Shown here piece by piece: positions 1-9,927 of a stretch of 64,000 nucleotides of DNA. The DNA is from Sclerotiophoma versabilis (taxonomy: Eukaryota; Ascomycota; Dothideomycetes; Pleosporales; Didymellaceae), in contig JAAROD010000080.1 in assembly GCA_012274445.1 (NCBI GenBank), positions 992,001 to 1,056,000 on the forward strand, read 5' to 3'. A program made the position numbers and the translations under genes. The notes under the pieces are model-generated. The model was not told the DNA's origin. It saw only the letters and a program-made list of their open reading frames with translations, and ran no database searches. The first letter of the stretch is position 1, and each line of letters starts with the position of its first letter.

Positions 1-2900
1 ATCGACCATTTGATCCGCTGGGGCGTAGCAAGTAACGCGTAATGTACCGCAGCACATGATCTACGTGGTCATGCGCCACTCTCCATCTCGTTGTAATAGA
101 CTGACCAGATTGCTGCGCCTGTATCGATTCGTGATGTTTCGGCGACATTCGGCGCAACCTTCGATCATGTGAGAAAGACGGTGTAGAACATCGTGTGGTC
201 TGCCTCTGGTACTATTATTTTCGATATTGGGGACCGAAAGAATCGATAGTGCGTTCTTGGAGCCTGGTCGAAGTCCTAGTAATGTCCTGCTTGCACACCG
301 TGATTGCGTTAAGCCATCGGTCGCTGGCTGAGGGACACCCTGTTGTAAGTTTGAGCCGTCAATGACGAAGAAAAGCCCGTAACTGAAGTGAAGTCAGTAT
401 GTTGGACTTGCTATGTAAAATGGAGATTGCAAGGTTGGGGGCCGTGGGGCCTTGAGGTTGGGGGGCTGCGAATGATCTCAATGTCAAGGCTGAAACGAGA
501 CGCGCTGGTGTTCGGAACTCGACATTGGCGACAAGAAGCACGCAAGGTTCAACATCGACTGAATTTCCGCGACACCAAATTGAAGATGAAGTTCGTGCAG
601 CACTGCTGTGTAGCTGAGGCTGCAGTATCTAAAGAAAGATCCAACGCTGCCAAATCTGGAGGTGACACGGGCACGGGCGGGCGCGTACGCTGGCGGTTAA
701 TAACCAAGAGCCTCATAAGCGCTTAGGTAACCGGTGTCAAATGCTCAATCGGTATCCTCGGAGATTAAAGATGTTCATGAACCATGGTTTGGTCTCAGTG
801 CATGTCAGAATTGCCTCAGTGCAAAGATCGCTGAATGAGAGCGCGCATACGAGCGGTCCTGAGTCCTGGCGGCAGCGGACATTCCATGACACGACTTGCT
901 ACCGACAGACCATTTCTGATTTCTGACCAAAGAGGAATAAGGTTGCAATGTCTTAGTTGGCAACTAGCATTCTAGAAGAGACATCCTGGAAACTTCGGAA
1001 ATATTGGTTCCGGTGCATGAGGCGGTGCAGCGCTTCTTGAAGGATCTCAACGCAAGGCTTGGAGCGTTCATTGGTGGCAGAGCACAACACCCCAACTGCA
1101 GCAGATGTTAATGATGAATCTTTTGAAGATCCAATGTGGCGTTATGGCGTGGTTCATGTCGTTCATGCGCACTTCATGAGGCCCGGTCATTCTATCAAGA
1201 GTAAACGAGTTGAAACGGCGGTGATGTTTGTACAGCGCGCTGGCCAATCCGGCGCATTTCACAAGCCTTGCGCATGACATGTCGATCCGGATCAGGTGGA
1301 GTCCAGTTGGCAGCTTGTGCGGCACATGGCCGAACACCCTTTGGGTGGGGATCAGGCCAGCCTCCATGCAAGGCCATCGACATGGAGATTTGACAGCCGA
1401 TGGAGATTGAGTCAAACAATGGGCAAAAACTCTGTTCGCATGCTCGCAGGTGGTGTGCAGAATGTGGCAGCCGACGCACGAACGACCAGTCGTTCGGCCG
1501 AAGAATACCCCGCCAAGCTGGTCCAACGCATAGCCACAGCCATTCATTCTCAACGCCATCGCTCTCAATGCTACGCCGATGTCTACACGCACTGTAACAC
1601 GCGTTCATGATGGCAAAATATGCTTTCCCTCACCCAAAGCGGCGTGCAGGGGTATAATCTCGAAGTCGCCTCCGCTGTCTCCTCGGTAAGGAGGCTGGGA
1701 ACCTGCGCAGAATGTAAATCTCCGCCAGCATTCGTCATTCGTCATGCTACGCTGGCGAAGTCCGCAACGATGCCTGGATGGTCCGGTGGCTAGACAAGAT
1801 AGCTCGTTCTGATATATGGGAGCAGGTGTGCAGCTACAGCGTGGTCGCTTTCTATTCATCAAGCGTTGCAGTGTTCTCCACTGCACCACCTCACCGCCTC
1901 GCTTTCTATCCCAACGTGACCAGGCCCAAGGAGCACCAGACCATCGTTAAAGTCCGGCTAGAATTCGCAGCGCACGAGTACATATCGGCACTGCAGCCCC
2001 CAAGAGACAGTTCGCTTCTTGTTGACCGCTGCCACGCTGTCTGCCATCCACTCGACGCTTCCCACTTGGTACGGCCAGTACCACAGCAGCCAGCGGCATC
2101 TTCAAACAACACTCACTCAACCTCGAAACACGTAGCGGGACGCACCTCCATTGGCTGACAGGCGCTGCCGCTGATTAGGGTACACCGAGCCCCCGCATAC
2201 GACTGGCTTGAAGTTGAAACGCACTATTTTCAGTCCTGCAGTTCGACTTCCCACAACTCTCGCAGGCTTCCTAAATCGGGCCAACAACCGCTGGCCTCAG
2301 TCTCGCGAGGCGCGCTACGTTCCAATCCCTGCTCGCTCAGACCGCTGATTGGGTCCCACACCGTGCCGCCCGAGACCCACCGACGACAGTTGGATTCACC
2401 TCGAGTTGGCATAAGTATCATCGACTCCTGATACACTTCTAGGTCAGTGCAAGTTCCTCGCTTTTCTCTCATCCCTTCTTTCCACCTGTAACACCCCAGC
2501 GGTGCAGGTTGCATTCTTCAGTCCGCGACTGCCCAATCCACTTTACCCTTTCCAGCCTTACCATCATCACTTGGCAGCGCCAACACCACTCTCCCTTCCA
2601 ATCTTCCTTGCAGCAATACCCCCCCGGAACCTCAATTGCTCCTTCCGCCGGTCGGAATCGTCATTCACCTTAATATCTGCTGTCGCCTTGTGTTTCAACC
2701 TTGTCGAACTTTTTCAAACTCAAGCCACAGCCACAGCCCCCGGACTGCGCTTACCGAACCCCAACAGACCGGAACTTAATCTGAGTTGAACATCTGCTAT
2801 TGGACCAGCCTATTGCTACACGGATTCAATATCGACTTGCACTATCAGTGATAGTCGACCTTCATCCACTTTTCAGCAAAACACATCACAAGCAACCACC
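1..2900. other. Gene-free left end and cyclin 5' leader
   Basis: I see no credible gene here. The open frames up to 174 codons (for example 1068-1592 reverse) have no recognisable domain and look like chance. The last 400 bases (about 2500-2900) become rich in C and T, with few purine runs, as is usual for promoters and 5' leaders of highly expressed filamentous-fungal genes, and probably serve the cyclin gene that starts at 2901. No tRNA or repeat was recognised. Confidence 0.5.
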
Positions 2901-3917
2901 ATGCCTTACTCAGCAAATCTCGCAAGGGAGAACAGTGCCGCGCTGGACTACTTCATCCAGCAGCCTGTCTCCCAGGACATGATCTCATATCTCGCACAGA
3001 AGGCCACACAAGTCATCAGGTGTGAACCTTCGCTCGACAAGAGTCTGCCCCCTACACCACCGGCCTCTCCTCCCCACCAGGTCAGGGAACCCTTCCTGCC
3101 ATCCGTCGAAGAGTTCATCACATCACTGGTCGAGCGCTCGCACGTTCAAGTCCCCACACTCATGACCAGCTTGGTCTACCTCTCCCGTCTCCGGGCTCGT
3201 CTTCCTCCTGTCGCCAAGGGCATGAAGTGCACCACCCACCGCATCTTCCTTGCTTCTCTCATCCTCGCAGCCAAGAACCTCAACGACTCCTCTCCCAAGA
3301 ACAAGCACTGGGCTCGCTACAGCGCTGTTCGCGGCTACGACAACTTCGGCTTCTCCATCACTGAGGTCAACCTCATGGAGAAGCAGCTCCTCTTCCTTCT
3401 CGACTGGGACCTTCGCATCAACCCCGAGGATCTTCACTTCCACCTTGAGCCTTTCCTTGCACCCATCCGTGTCTGGCAGGCACGCCAGGCCGAGAAGGCC
3501 AGGCTCATCGAGCAAGAGAAGGAGTACGCCCGCCAGCAGCAGTACCAGCTCACTGCTGAGAACCTTTCTTCTTACGAGTACGCTTCGTATGCCCCTCGCC
3601 AACAGAAGTACGCCTACCACCCCTCCTCCCGCGCGGCCTCGCGCACTCCTTCTCTGTCGCCCCCCACCCGCAGCGCCTCCGTCTCCACCACATCCTCGCC
3701 ATCCAGCCTCCACGATGAGCCCACTGAGGCCATTATGCACAGCTATGACCAGGGCGCGACCATTGTACATATCAACGCACCTGTCACACAGACCAGGCTG
3801 CAGCACTCGCTTCCCATCTACGACGACAACAAGCCGGCAAAGAAGGCGAAGACATCCGGTGGCTTCTTCAACAGGATGTTCGCCAGCGCGTACACAAGTC
3901 GCCAAGCGGCTTACTAA
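2901..3917 (+). CDS. PHO85-type (Pcl-like) G1/S cyclin
   Basis: This single-exon gene encodes 338 residues. A cyclin N-terminal box spans roughly residues 70-195. It contains the segment PTLMTSLVYLSRL, the hydrophobic helix HRIFLASLILAAKNLND and the later LMEKQLLFLLDWDLRINPEDL, an arrangement typical of yeast Pcl1/2/9 and Aspergillus PclA. In that family the protein activates the PHO85/PhoA cyclin-dependent kinase in cell-cycle entry, polarity and nutrient response. The last 130 residues are low-complexity: Gln/Tyr-rich, then Ser/Pro/Thr-rich, a likely phosphorylation tail. The start ATG follows a CA-rich leader (AACCACCATG). A long antisense frame over the same bases is a codon-bias shadow. 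The exact Pcl subfamily is not resolved by eye. Confidence 0.88.
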   Translation: MPYSANLARENSAALDYFIQQPVSQDMISYLAQKATQVIRCEPSLDKSLPPTPPASPPHQVREPFLPSVEEFITSLVERSHVQVPTLMTSLVYLSRLRARLPPVAKGMKCTTHRIFLASLILAAKNLNDSSPKNKHWARYSAVRGYDNFGFSITEVNLMEKQLLFLLDWDLRINPEDLHFHLEPFLAPIRVWQARQAEKARLIEQEKEYARQQQYQLTAENLSSYEYASYAPRQQKYAYHPSSRAASRTPSLSPPTRSASVSTTSSPSSLHDEPTEAIMHSYDQGATIVHINAPVTQTRLQHSLPIYDDNKPAKKAKTSGGFFNRMFASAYTSRQAAY

Positions 3918-5319
3918 AATTGCATTCGCTTTCCCATATCGTTCACCTAGAGCCACGAGTTCCTTTTCGCATTACATCTCATTAAGAGTCGAAAAACGAT
4001 TTGCATGGACATGATATGCCGAAAAGATTGCCGGACAACCAATTCAACATATCATCGCATGATACACGGCGTTCCATTTTGAAGCATTTGCACAGCACGC
4101 ATAGCATTGCACGGCGTTTGGAGGAGTACAATCACATCACTGTTCAATATTTCTATCGGCTGGCGCGCCGCAATATCCTATAGTAGTTAGCTACACATCC
4201 ACACATACTGTTTCCTGCGGGAAATACGAGTAATGAAATTTCAATCAATACTTCAATCACCGCGCATTATCTGCTTGACGCACCGTTCTAACGTTCGCTT
4301 CCTTCCGCGTGCACGAGCAATACCGACAAAAGTGTCGTGACATCTCCTTGCAATCTCCGCCATGGATCCTGACGGCAACTAGTGACGGACACATACCCTC
4401 CACACTGTCATTTGAACGGCAAAACTGGGAACAATGAGGCTAGTAAGTGACGCCCTCCGGTTCGTGCAATATGGCGGATAGGTTCGTAGGCATTCTTCAC
4501 GCTCGCATTCGTATCGCCTGTGCGAGTAGTGTGGGCGCACAACGAGGGGTGAGAGGCTGTACAAGAACGCAGACATTCTTGACGCAGTCACTCAGCCTAG
4601 AGGACTCTGCAAGGCGTCCGACATCTCAGCCTTTGCATCTGCCGCCAACTAATCGTACAGCGCTGTACAATCATCTCACCCATCGGTCAGCGAGCAGCCT
4701 GTTATTCTGCCTCGTACAACACTCCACCGGCTGTCGGCTCAGCCCAATGTTGGAACGCACCAAAAGCCAAGCCCACGCCGTTGGCCACCTGTGCAGAAGG
4801 TGGGCGCTGGGGCTGGACCCAACGCACCGAATTCTTGAGCGGTCAGACGCAGCATGCAGGGGTTGAAAAGAGTGGTTTGGAGATCAAACAATGGTGGACG
4901 TTGATTCGATTTTTTGATGTTTCAGTTGAAGACTTGGCTCGACGGTGGGTGGAGTGGAGGGACGCTTTTCGAGGTTAGCGTGGCTGCTGGCGGGCGGCGG
5001 CGGAGTGGGGCGATAAAGGTGATTGGTTTAGGGCTCGCAAGGAGTCGGTGAGGGGTCCTGGTAGCACCGATGCGAACGAATTTGTACGGCTTCATTGATA
5101 CTGAAGATATCATTTCAAGAGTCTGCGCGGCGTCGAAAAGCTAACATCTACCCTGGCATCTCTCAGATCTGTTTGGCCGTGTCCAAAGATTGCGGACCTT
5201 TCATCCGTTGGCTTGCAGGCCTGAAGTAGCGATGCAGGTTTGCTTACCGATAGTAGAGCAGCGTGCATGAACGCGGCGCAGTTCATTCATACTCTACATG
5301 AGTGTCTCAGTCAACGAAG
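3918..5319. other. Intergenic, no gene seen
   Basis: About 1.4 kb lie between the cyclin and the HET-domain gene. The first few hundred bases are AT-richer and probably hold the cyclin 3' UTR. Open frames here (for example 4447-4866) are short and carry no recognisable domain. No RNA gene or repeat was recognised. Confidence 0.5.
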
Positions 5320-7488
5320 ATGACTGATTTTAGTTTCATATTGCACGACATCGCTTCCCGGAGCGAAGTAACAGGAACGAAGTCAACACAACTGGTTCGA
5401 AACTCACAGGAAACAAAGACCTACAATGCGAGTTTGGACCTCCTTTGCGAAAAGTGCGCTACACTAGACTATCAGCGAATGAGGTCACCAGATGGCCAAA
5501 TACATCACTACAATTGGACAAAGTTGAAAGAGTCGGCAAGTCTTGGGTGCCGATTATGCACCTTTTTCACACTTGCCCCTCTTCATCCAAAGTCATCTTC
5601 GCGCTCTGTATTCTATTCAGATAGCAGTGGACCGCTCCAGTTCAAGATCTTGCAAACATGGCAGCAGGAGACTATATGTCTGCATGTCTGCGTGCCGCAG
5701 GACAAGCATACGACTGCGATATACTACGTGTATCTTCAAACAGGTAACTTGCCCACTCGATAGTATGGCCAAAGTCTGAATGACATCCAGAGAAACTTGG
5801 AAGGATCCCATACTGCGGGATCAAGATGAGCGACTCGGAACGTGACCGGCTTTCAGTTAAGGCTATTGAAAAAATCACAACTTGGGTTCAAGCTTGCAAG
5901 ACCGAACATGTGTCATGCAGGTGGCAGACCCGGCCCATGCCTCCCACCCGGGTCATCGATATATCGCCGGCTAATATGCCTGGATGCATTCGATTGGTCG
6001 AGGGGGAAAGTCAATCAGATATGGAGTATGTTGCACTCAGCCACTGTTGGGGGAACATGCCGTTTAACAGGTTTGATTTGTAAGTGGAAGTGATGTCCTG
6101 AACAACAGAAAACTGACGATGGAATCATTACAGGCTTTCCAAATGTGACACAATCAATATAGACTCTTTGCGAAATGGTATTCAGATAGATCTGCTTCCT
6201 AAGCTATACCAAGATGCAATTAGATTGACCAGAGCGATCAAGAAGAAGTAAGCTCGTGCAACGCTTCAAAGCGGAGCGTTTATGCTGATAATCTAACAGG
6301 TACATTTGGATCGACTCATTATGCATCATTCAGGACAGTAAAGAAGACTGGGCGTCTGAGTGCCAACGGATGTCGGCCATCTACTCCAATTGCTACCTGA
6401 CCATTTCTGCAATGTCTTACGAAAACAATCTACGAGGATTTCAACACGTGCGCCCGGAAGATCTGCCTCCCAATTATCCGTTATGTCCACTGCCTGGTTA
6501 TCCAGGAACGCAAGTCTGTGTACGATCCATGATCGACCACAAGTCCAGGACTGACTATCTGAGATACCGAGGATGGGCTTTCCAGGAGCTCCTTCTTTCT
6601 CCGCGCGTACTGCATTTTACTTCTACGGCCATGGTCTTTGAATGTGATACATGTACTATTTTTGAACGTGGGCCCGGCAGCGATTCTCTGTTCGGCATTG
6701 ACACGGACAGGAAAAGACTCGTACACGCAGCCTCTGGTATTCTTGATAATGTTCGCACTGAGCATTACGACCGTTGGCTTCAACTCGTGCAATCGTATTC
6801 ACAATTAGAACTCACGTACGAAACCGATCGACTGCCAGCCTTATCGGGTATAGCATCCCTCGTAGCATCTAAGACGAATGATGTGTACGTGGCAGGGCTG
6901 TGGAAGGAGGACATAGTGGCAGGTTTGCTATGGTATGTCTGGCCTTGCCAGCCAGCATCATCCACCTACATCGGCCCAACTTGGAGTTGGGCCTCCACTA
7001 CGGCGGTATGGACTCTGGACCCCGCACGGCGTCGCTTCCTCAATTTAGAGGTTGTCGATGTGCACGCGCAGCTTTCAACTAGCAATCCCTATGGCGAGAT
7101 CTCAACTGCCTCCCTGACAGTGACCGGCCCACTGAAGCGATATGCAACCAACCGGTTGATTAAGAAAGGCCACCGATACTTTGTGTTGAAGGGTGACACA
7201 CCAGCCATTGTCCGCTTCGCTCTCGACACAGGCCTAATCAAAGACTTAAAATCAGAAAGCTTTTGGTGCCTCGACTGCACTATTGACAAGGCAAAGGATG
7301 TAGAGGTGGCCTGTTTGTCGAAAAGGAGAGAAACGTTTTTCCGCCCTCATGGTCTCGTCTTGATACGCTGTGACGATGGGAAGCAGTCTTACAAACGCGC
7401 GGGGGTGTTTGAAGTCTACAATATCACGGATGCAGACACAGCTTGGTACAAAGTTGGATTCGAAACAACGACAATGGACATCATTTGA
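5320..7488 (+). CDS. HET-domain (heterokaryon incompatibility) protein
   Basis: I assemble four exons: 5320-5743, 5791-6079, 6134-6247 and 6300-7488. The introns are 47, 54 and 52 bp with GTAACT, GTAAGT and GTAAGC donors. The sum is 2,016 bases, or 671 residues. All three HET-domain blocks are present: YVALSHCWG (about residue 221), YIWIDSLCIIQDSKEDW (about 277) with YSNCYLTISA after it, and RGWAFQELLLSPRVLHF (about 366). The N-terminus has paired cysteines (LLCEKCATLDY and LGCRLCTFF), common in this class. HET proteins mediate non-self recognition and programmed death after cell fusion, usually together with a partner; no NLR or SesB-like partner lies nearby. The C-terminal part (about 430-671) is not recognised. 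The ATG at 5320 is preferred because an upstream ATG at 5298 runs into a stop after nine codons. Confidence 0.9.
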
Positions 7489-7894
7489 ACGACCACCGAG
7501 CCAAAAGTAAATTCTACTGTGGATTCTCGCAAAGCATTTGCAACATAGCGTATGGAACAGTCATTGTTTTCTGGCCGCCACGCACACATGCAAGCCCCGC
7601 ATTGGTGGCGCATTTTGGTAGCCTCTTTCGACGATTCTATTAATGATGCGGCTCCTGCGATGCGGTATCGCCGCAGAAAAGTGGAGTGGAGGGATAATGC
7701 TTGTCCATTCACCGATCATTATCAAGGATCTTGCTATCCTGGAGTAGCTTCTTATGATAAATTGCAATAGCTGGAAGGTGCATAGTCTATCTTCGGATTC
7801 GTGGCGACCAGAACGGCTCTCGGTGTCAAGATCCGAACAAGATCGAATAATCTATCTTGACAGAGAGAGCCAGCGTCAAAACATTCTTCCTCGT
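7489..7894. other. Convergent 3' intergenic spacer
   Basis: This 406-bp gap separates the stop of the HET gene (forward) from the stop of the D-lactate dehydrogenase gene (reverse). It must hold both 3' UTRs. I see no gene or repeat. Confidence 0.5.
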
Positions 7895-9379
7895 TCATAG
7901 TTTCGCTCTTTTCGCAAGACCTTGATTATCCTCCAATCTAAATACCTTGTCAGGGTTGAGTATTCCTCTCGGATCCAGTGCGCTCTTAATCCTCCTCATA
8001 ACATCAATTCCTTGGGTCCCCACTTCTTCCACAAGTGCATCTCTCTGCTTCAAGCCTACACCATGCTCACCTGTCACCGTACCCTCCAAACTCAGTGCAA
8101 GCCTTGCCACATTCTTCAGCACTTTATCCACCATCGGCTTATCAGCTGCTGGACAGATGATCGATGAGTGAACGTTGCCGTCACCCACGTGCCCTACATT
8201 GGCACAGAACCATGCTTGCTTTGGTGTTGAAGAAGAGGTCTGATTAGCAATATTTGCTTCTTGGATGAGCTTTTGAGTACCCTCAACGAGCTCAGCGAGA
8301 TTCGAGATCGGAACAGCACAGTCAGAGTGCATGAAGAGGTCTGTAGGATCTTTCTTCATCATGACGAGGGCACGACCAATGCATTTCCTCGCATCCCAGA
8401 GGACGTCAATGCGCGCCTTTTCGGACGTTATCTCGTATGACAGCGCCTTCTGCTTCTCGCAGAGCGCTTTAACCACCTTAATCTGGTCCTTGACTAGCTG
8501 CAATGATGAGCCAGCGAACTTGAGCCAGAGAGTTGGTTTCTCGAGCAATTCCACGCGTGCAAGCTTCGAGTGGTTAATTGTATGGACTTGTGGTCCATCT
8601 GCCAGTTCGAGGGCCTCGAGTTGATGCCCTGCCCTCTGCAGCGCAACGACAATATCGACACCTTGCTGGAACGTGTCGAAGGTGACGAGCCCTACATGAA
8701 GGTTCTTAGGCAGTACGGCGAGCTTGAGAGTTGCCTCGGTAACCAGCGCAAGCGTGCCTTCCGATCCAATGACCAAATGCGTGAGGTCGTACCCAGCAGC
8801 AGACTTCCTCGGTCGGCGATGGGTCTTGACAACCGTCCCATCCGCCAGCACCGCTGTCAAAGAGATAACCCACTCTTTCATAGTACCATATCGATACGCA
8901 TTTGTGCCTGAACAGCTCATTGCGATCATACCGCCTATACTCGCGCCTGGCGCTGGGTCCACAGGAAAGAAAATGCCTTTATCCTTCAATTGCTCGTTCA
9001 GCTCAATCCAACCCAGACCGGGCTGCACCAAGACATCGAGATCATCCTCATGCAGTGTAATGATGTCTTTCATACGCTCGAAGCTGATGCATATCCCACC
9101 TCTTGTTGATGTCAAGGCGCCGCCAAAACTTGTACCGCCGGAGAACGAGGTCACTGCTATACGGCGCTCATTGCATGCTTTCAGAATAATGGAGACATCC
9201 CGTGTTGATTTGGGGAAGAAGACAATGACAGGTGTTTCGTCGGCCGATACAGGTGAATGCGCCGTGTTGGCTTTGGAGTCGCGTACTGACGGATCTGTCG
9301 AATGATCGATGTTGTATGTGCTGATTTCAAAGACCAGACTTCGAGTGCTTTGTTTTGATGTATTAAAGTGGTATGGCAT
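7895..9379 (-). CDS. DLD1: FAD-linked D-lactate dehydrogenase (cytochrome)
   Basis: The frame encodes 494 residues of the VAO/GlcD flavoprotein family. An FAD_binding_4 domain covers about residues 45-225. It contains the PP-loop SFSGGTSFGGAL, the glycine-rich GGMIAMSCSGTNAYRYG and the LVIGSEGTLALVTEATLKL turn. The FAD-oxidase C-terminal domain follows, ending with TGEHGVGLKQRDAL and the family terminator ALDPRGILNPDKVF. The enzyme oxidises D-lactate to pyruvate and, in yeast, passes electrons to cytochrome c in mitochondria. The first in-frame ATG of the long frame (9379) gives no clear presequence. A short upstream exon at 9474-9533 would add an Arg-rich, acid-free leader in frame (listed separately). 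A 2-hydroxyglutarate or glycolate dehydrogenase is the main alternative substrate assignment. Confidence 0.88.
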   Translation of the reverse strand: MPYHFNTSKQSTRSLVFEISTYNIDHSTDPSVRDSKANTAHSPVSADETPVIVFFPKSTRDVSIILKACNERRIAVTSFSGGTSFGGALTSTRGGICISFERMKDIITLHEDDLDVLVQPGLGWIELNEQLKDKGIFFPVDPAPGASIGGMIAMSCSGTNAYRYGTMKEWVISLTAVLADGTVVKTHRRPRKSAAGYDLTHLVIGSEGTLALVTEATLKLAVLPKNLHVGLVTFDTFQQGVDIVVALQRAGHQLEALELADGPQVHTINHSKLARVELLEKPTLWLKFAGSSLQLVKDQIKVVKALCEKQKALSYEITSEKARIDVLWDARKCIGRALVMMKKDPTDLFMHSDCAVPISNLAELVEGTQKLIQEANIANQTSSSTPKQAWFCANVGHVGDGNVHSSIICPAADKPMVDKVLKNVARLALSLEGTVTGEHGVGLKQRDALVEEVGTQGIDVMRRIKSALDPRGILNPDKVFRLEDNQGLAKRAKL

Positions 9380-9473
9380 CTTCAGGATCTGAAGTTAGCA
9401 TGTAACGTTGACTGATGGACCCGTAGATGGAGTGGAGATGAAGGCTGGGGTCCAGGGCAGCAGCGGCCGAAAC

Positions 9474-9533
9474 AGCCGCGCTAGTCCAGAAATGCTGCTT
9501 TGATCGTGCCCTCAGCATGTTGGAGGACCGCAT
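9474..9533 (-). other. Candidate first exon of the D-lactate dehydrogenase gene (mitochondrial presequence)
   Basis: On the reverse strand an ATG at 9533, with a second in-frame ATG at 9518, opens a 20-codon stretch containing MLRARSKQHFWTSAA. It is rich in Arg/Lys/Ser/Ala and has no acidic residue. A GT at 9473 and the acceptor TTCAG ending at 9389, preceded by a good GCTAAC branch site, delimit an 85-bp intron. Removing it joins this exon in phase 0 to codons I-L-K directly before the ATG at 9379. The donor GTTTCG is weak, which lowers confidence. Confidence 0.45.
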
Positions 9534-9927
9534 AGTTCCTAGAATATCCGCAAGAAAGCGTCTATGTATATTTGCAAAACTAGGATCAAAACAAAGCCGA
9601 TATGTACTGCGTCGGCTCAGGGATGTTCACGTGTTATCACACCGGGGTTCATCGTAATTATTCCGGATTTCCGAGTGTCGCCTTAAGTGGCTCTTACATC
9701 CATGAGCTATAGTGATTAAGATATGTATGCTACATAAAAGGGTACAGTAACATTACAAGGGGTTTTGGGTATATCATACGAAGAAGATCAAATCAAAACA
9801 AAACAAAACGTGTCAAAGCAAAATTCCAGCTTGAATGTCCAAGCATATCGAATGGCGCTCTATGCAAAACACGCCCTTTCTCCAACAAGGTACCGATGAT
9901 TTGGTGAGTCGAAAGAGAACATTAGAA
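9534..9927. other. Intergenic with AAAAC microrepeat
   Basis: About 390 bases lie between the D-lactate dehydrogenase 5' end and the stop of the large reverse-strand gene. The stretch is AT-rich near 9720-9830 and contains three tandem AAAAC units at 9795-9809. I see no gene. Confidence 0.5.

Noticed and set aside
1068..1592. 174-codon reverse frame at the left end
   Set aside because: No recognisable domain, and other frames of similar length overlap it on both strands.
3123..4014. Long frames overlapping the cyclin gene (277 codons reverse, 254 forward)
   Set aside because: Shadows caused by the cyclin's C-rich third positions; products are low-complexity Val/Leu/Gly or Ser/Pro/Arg.
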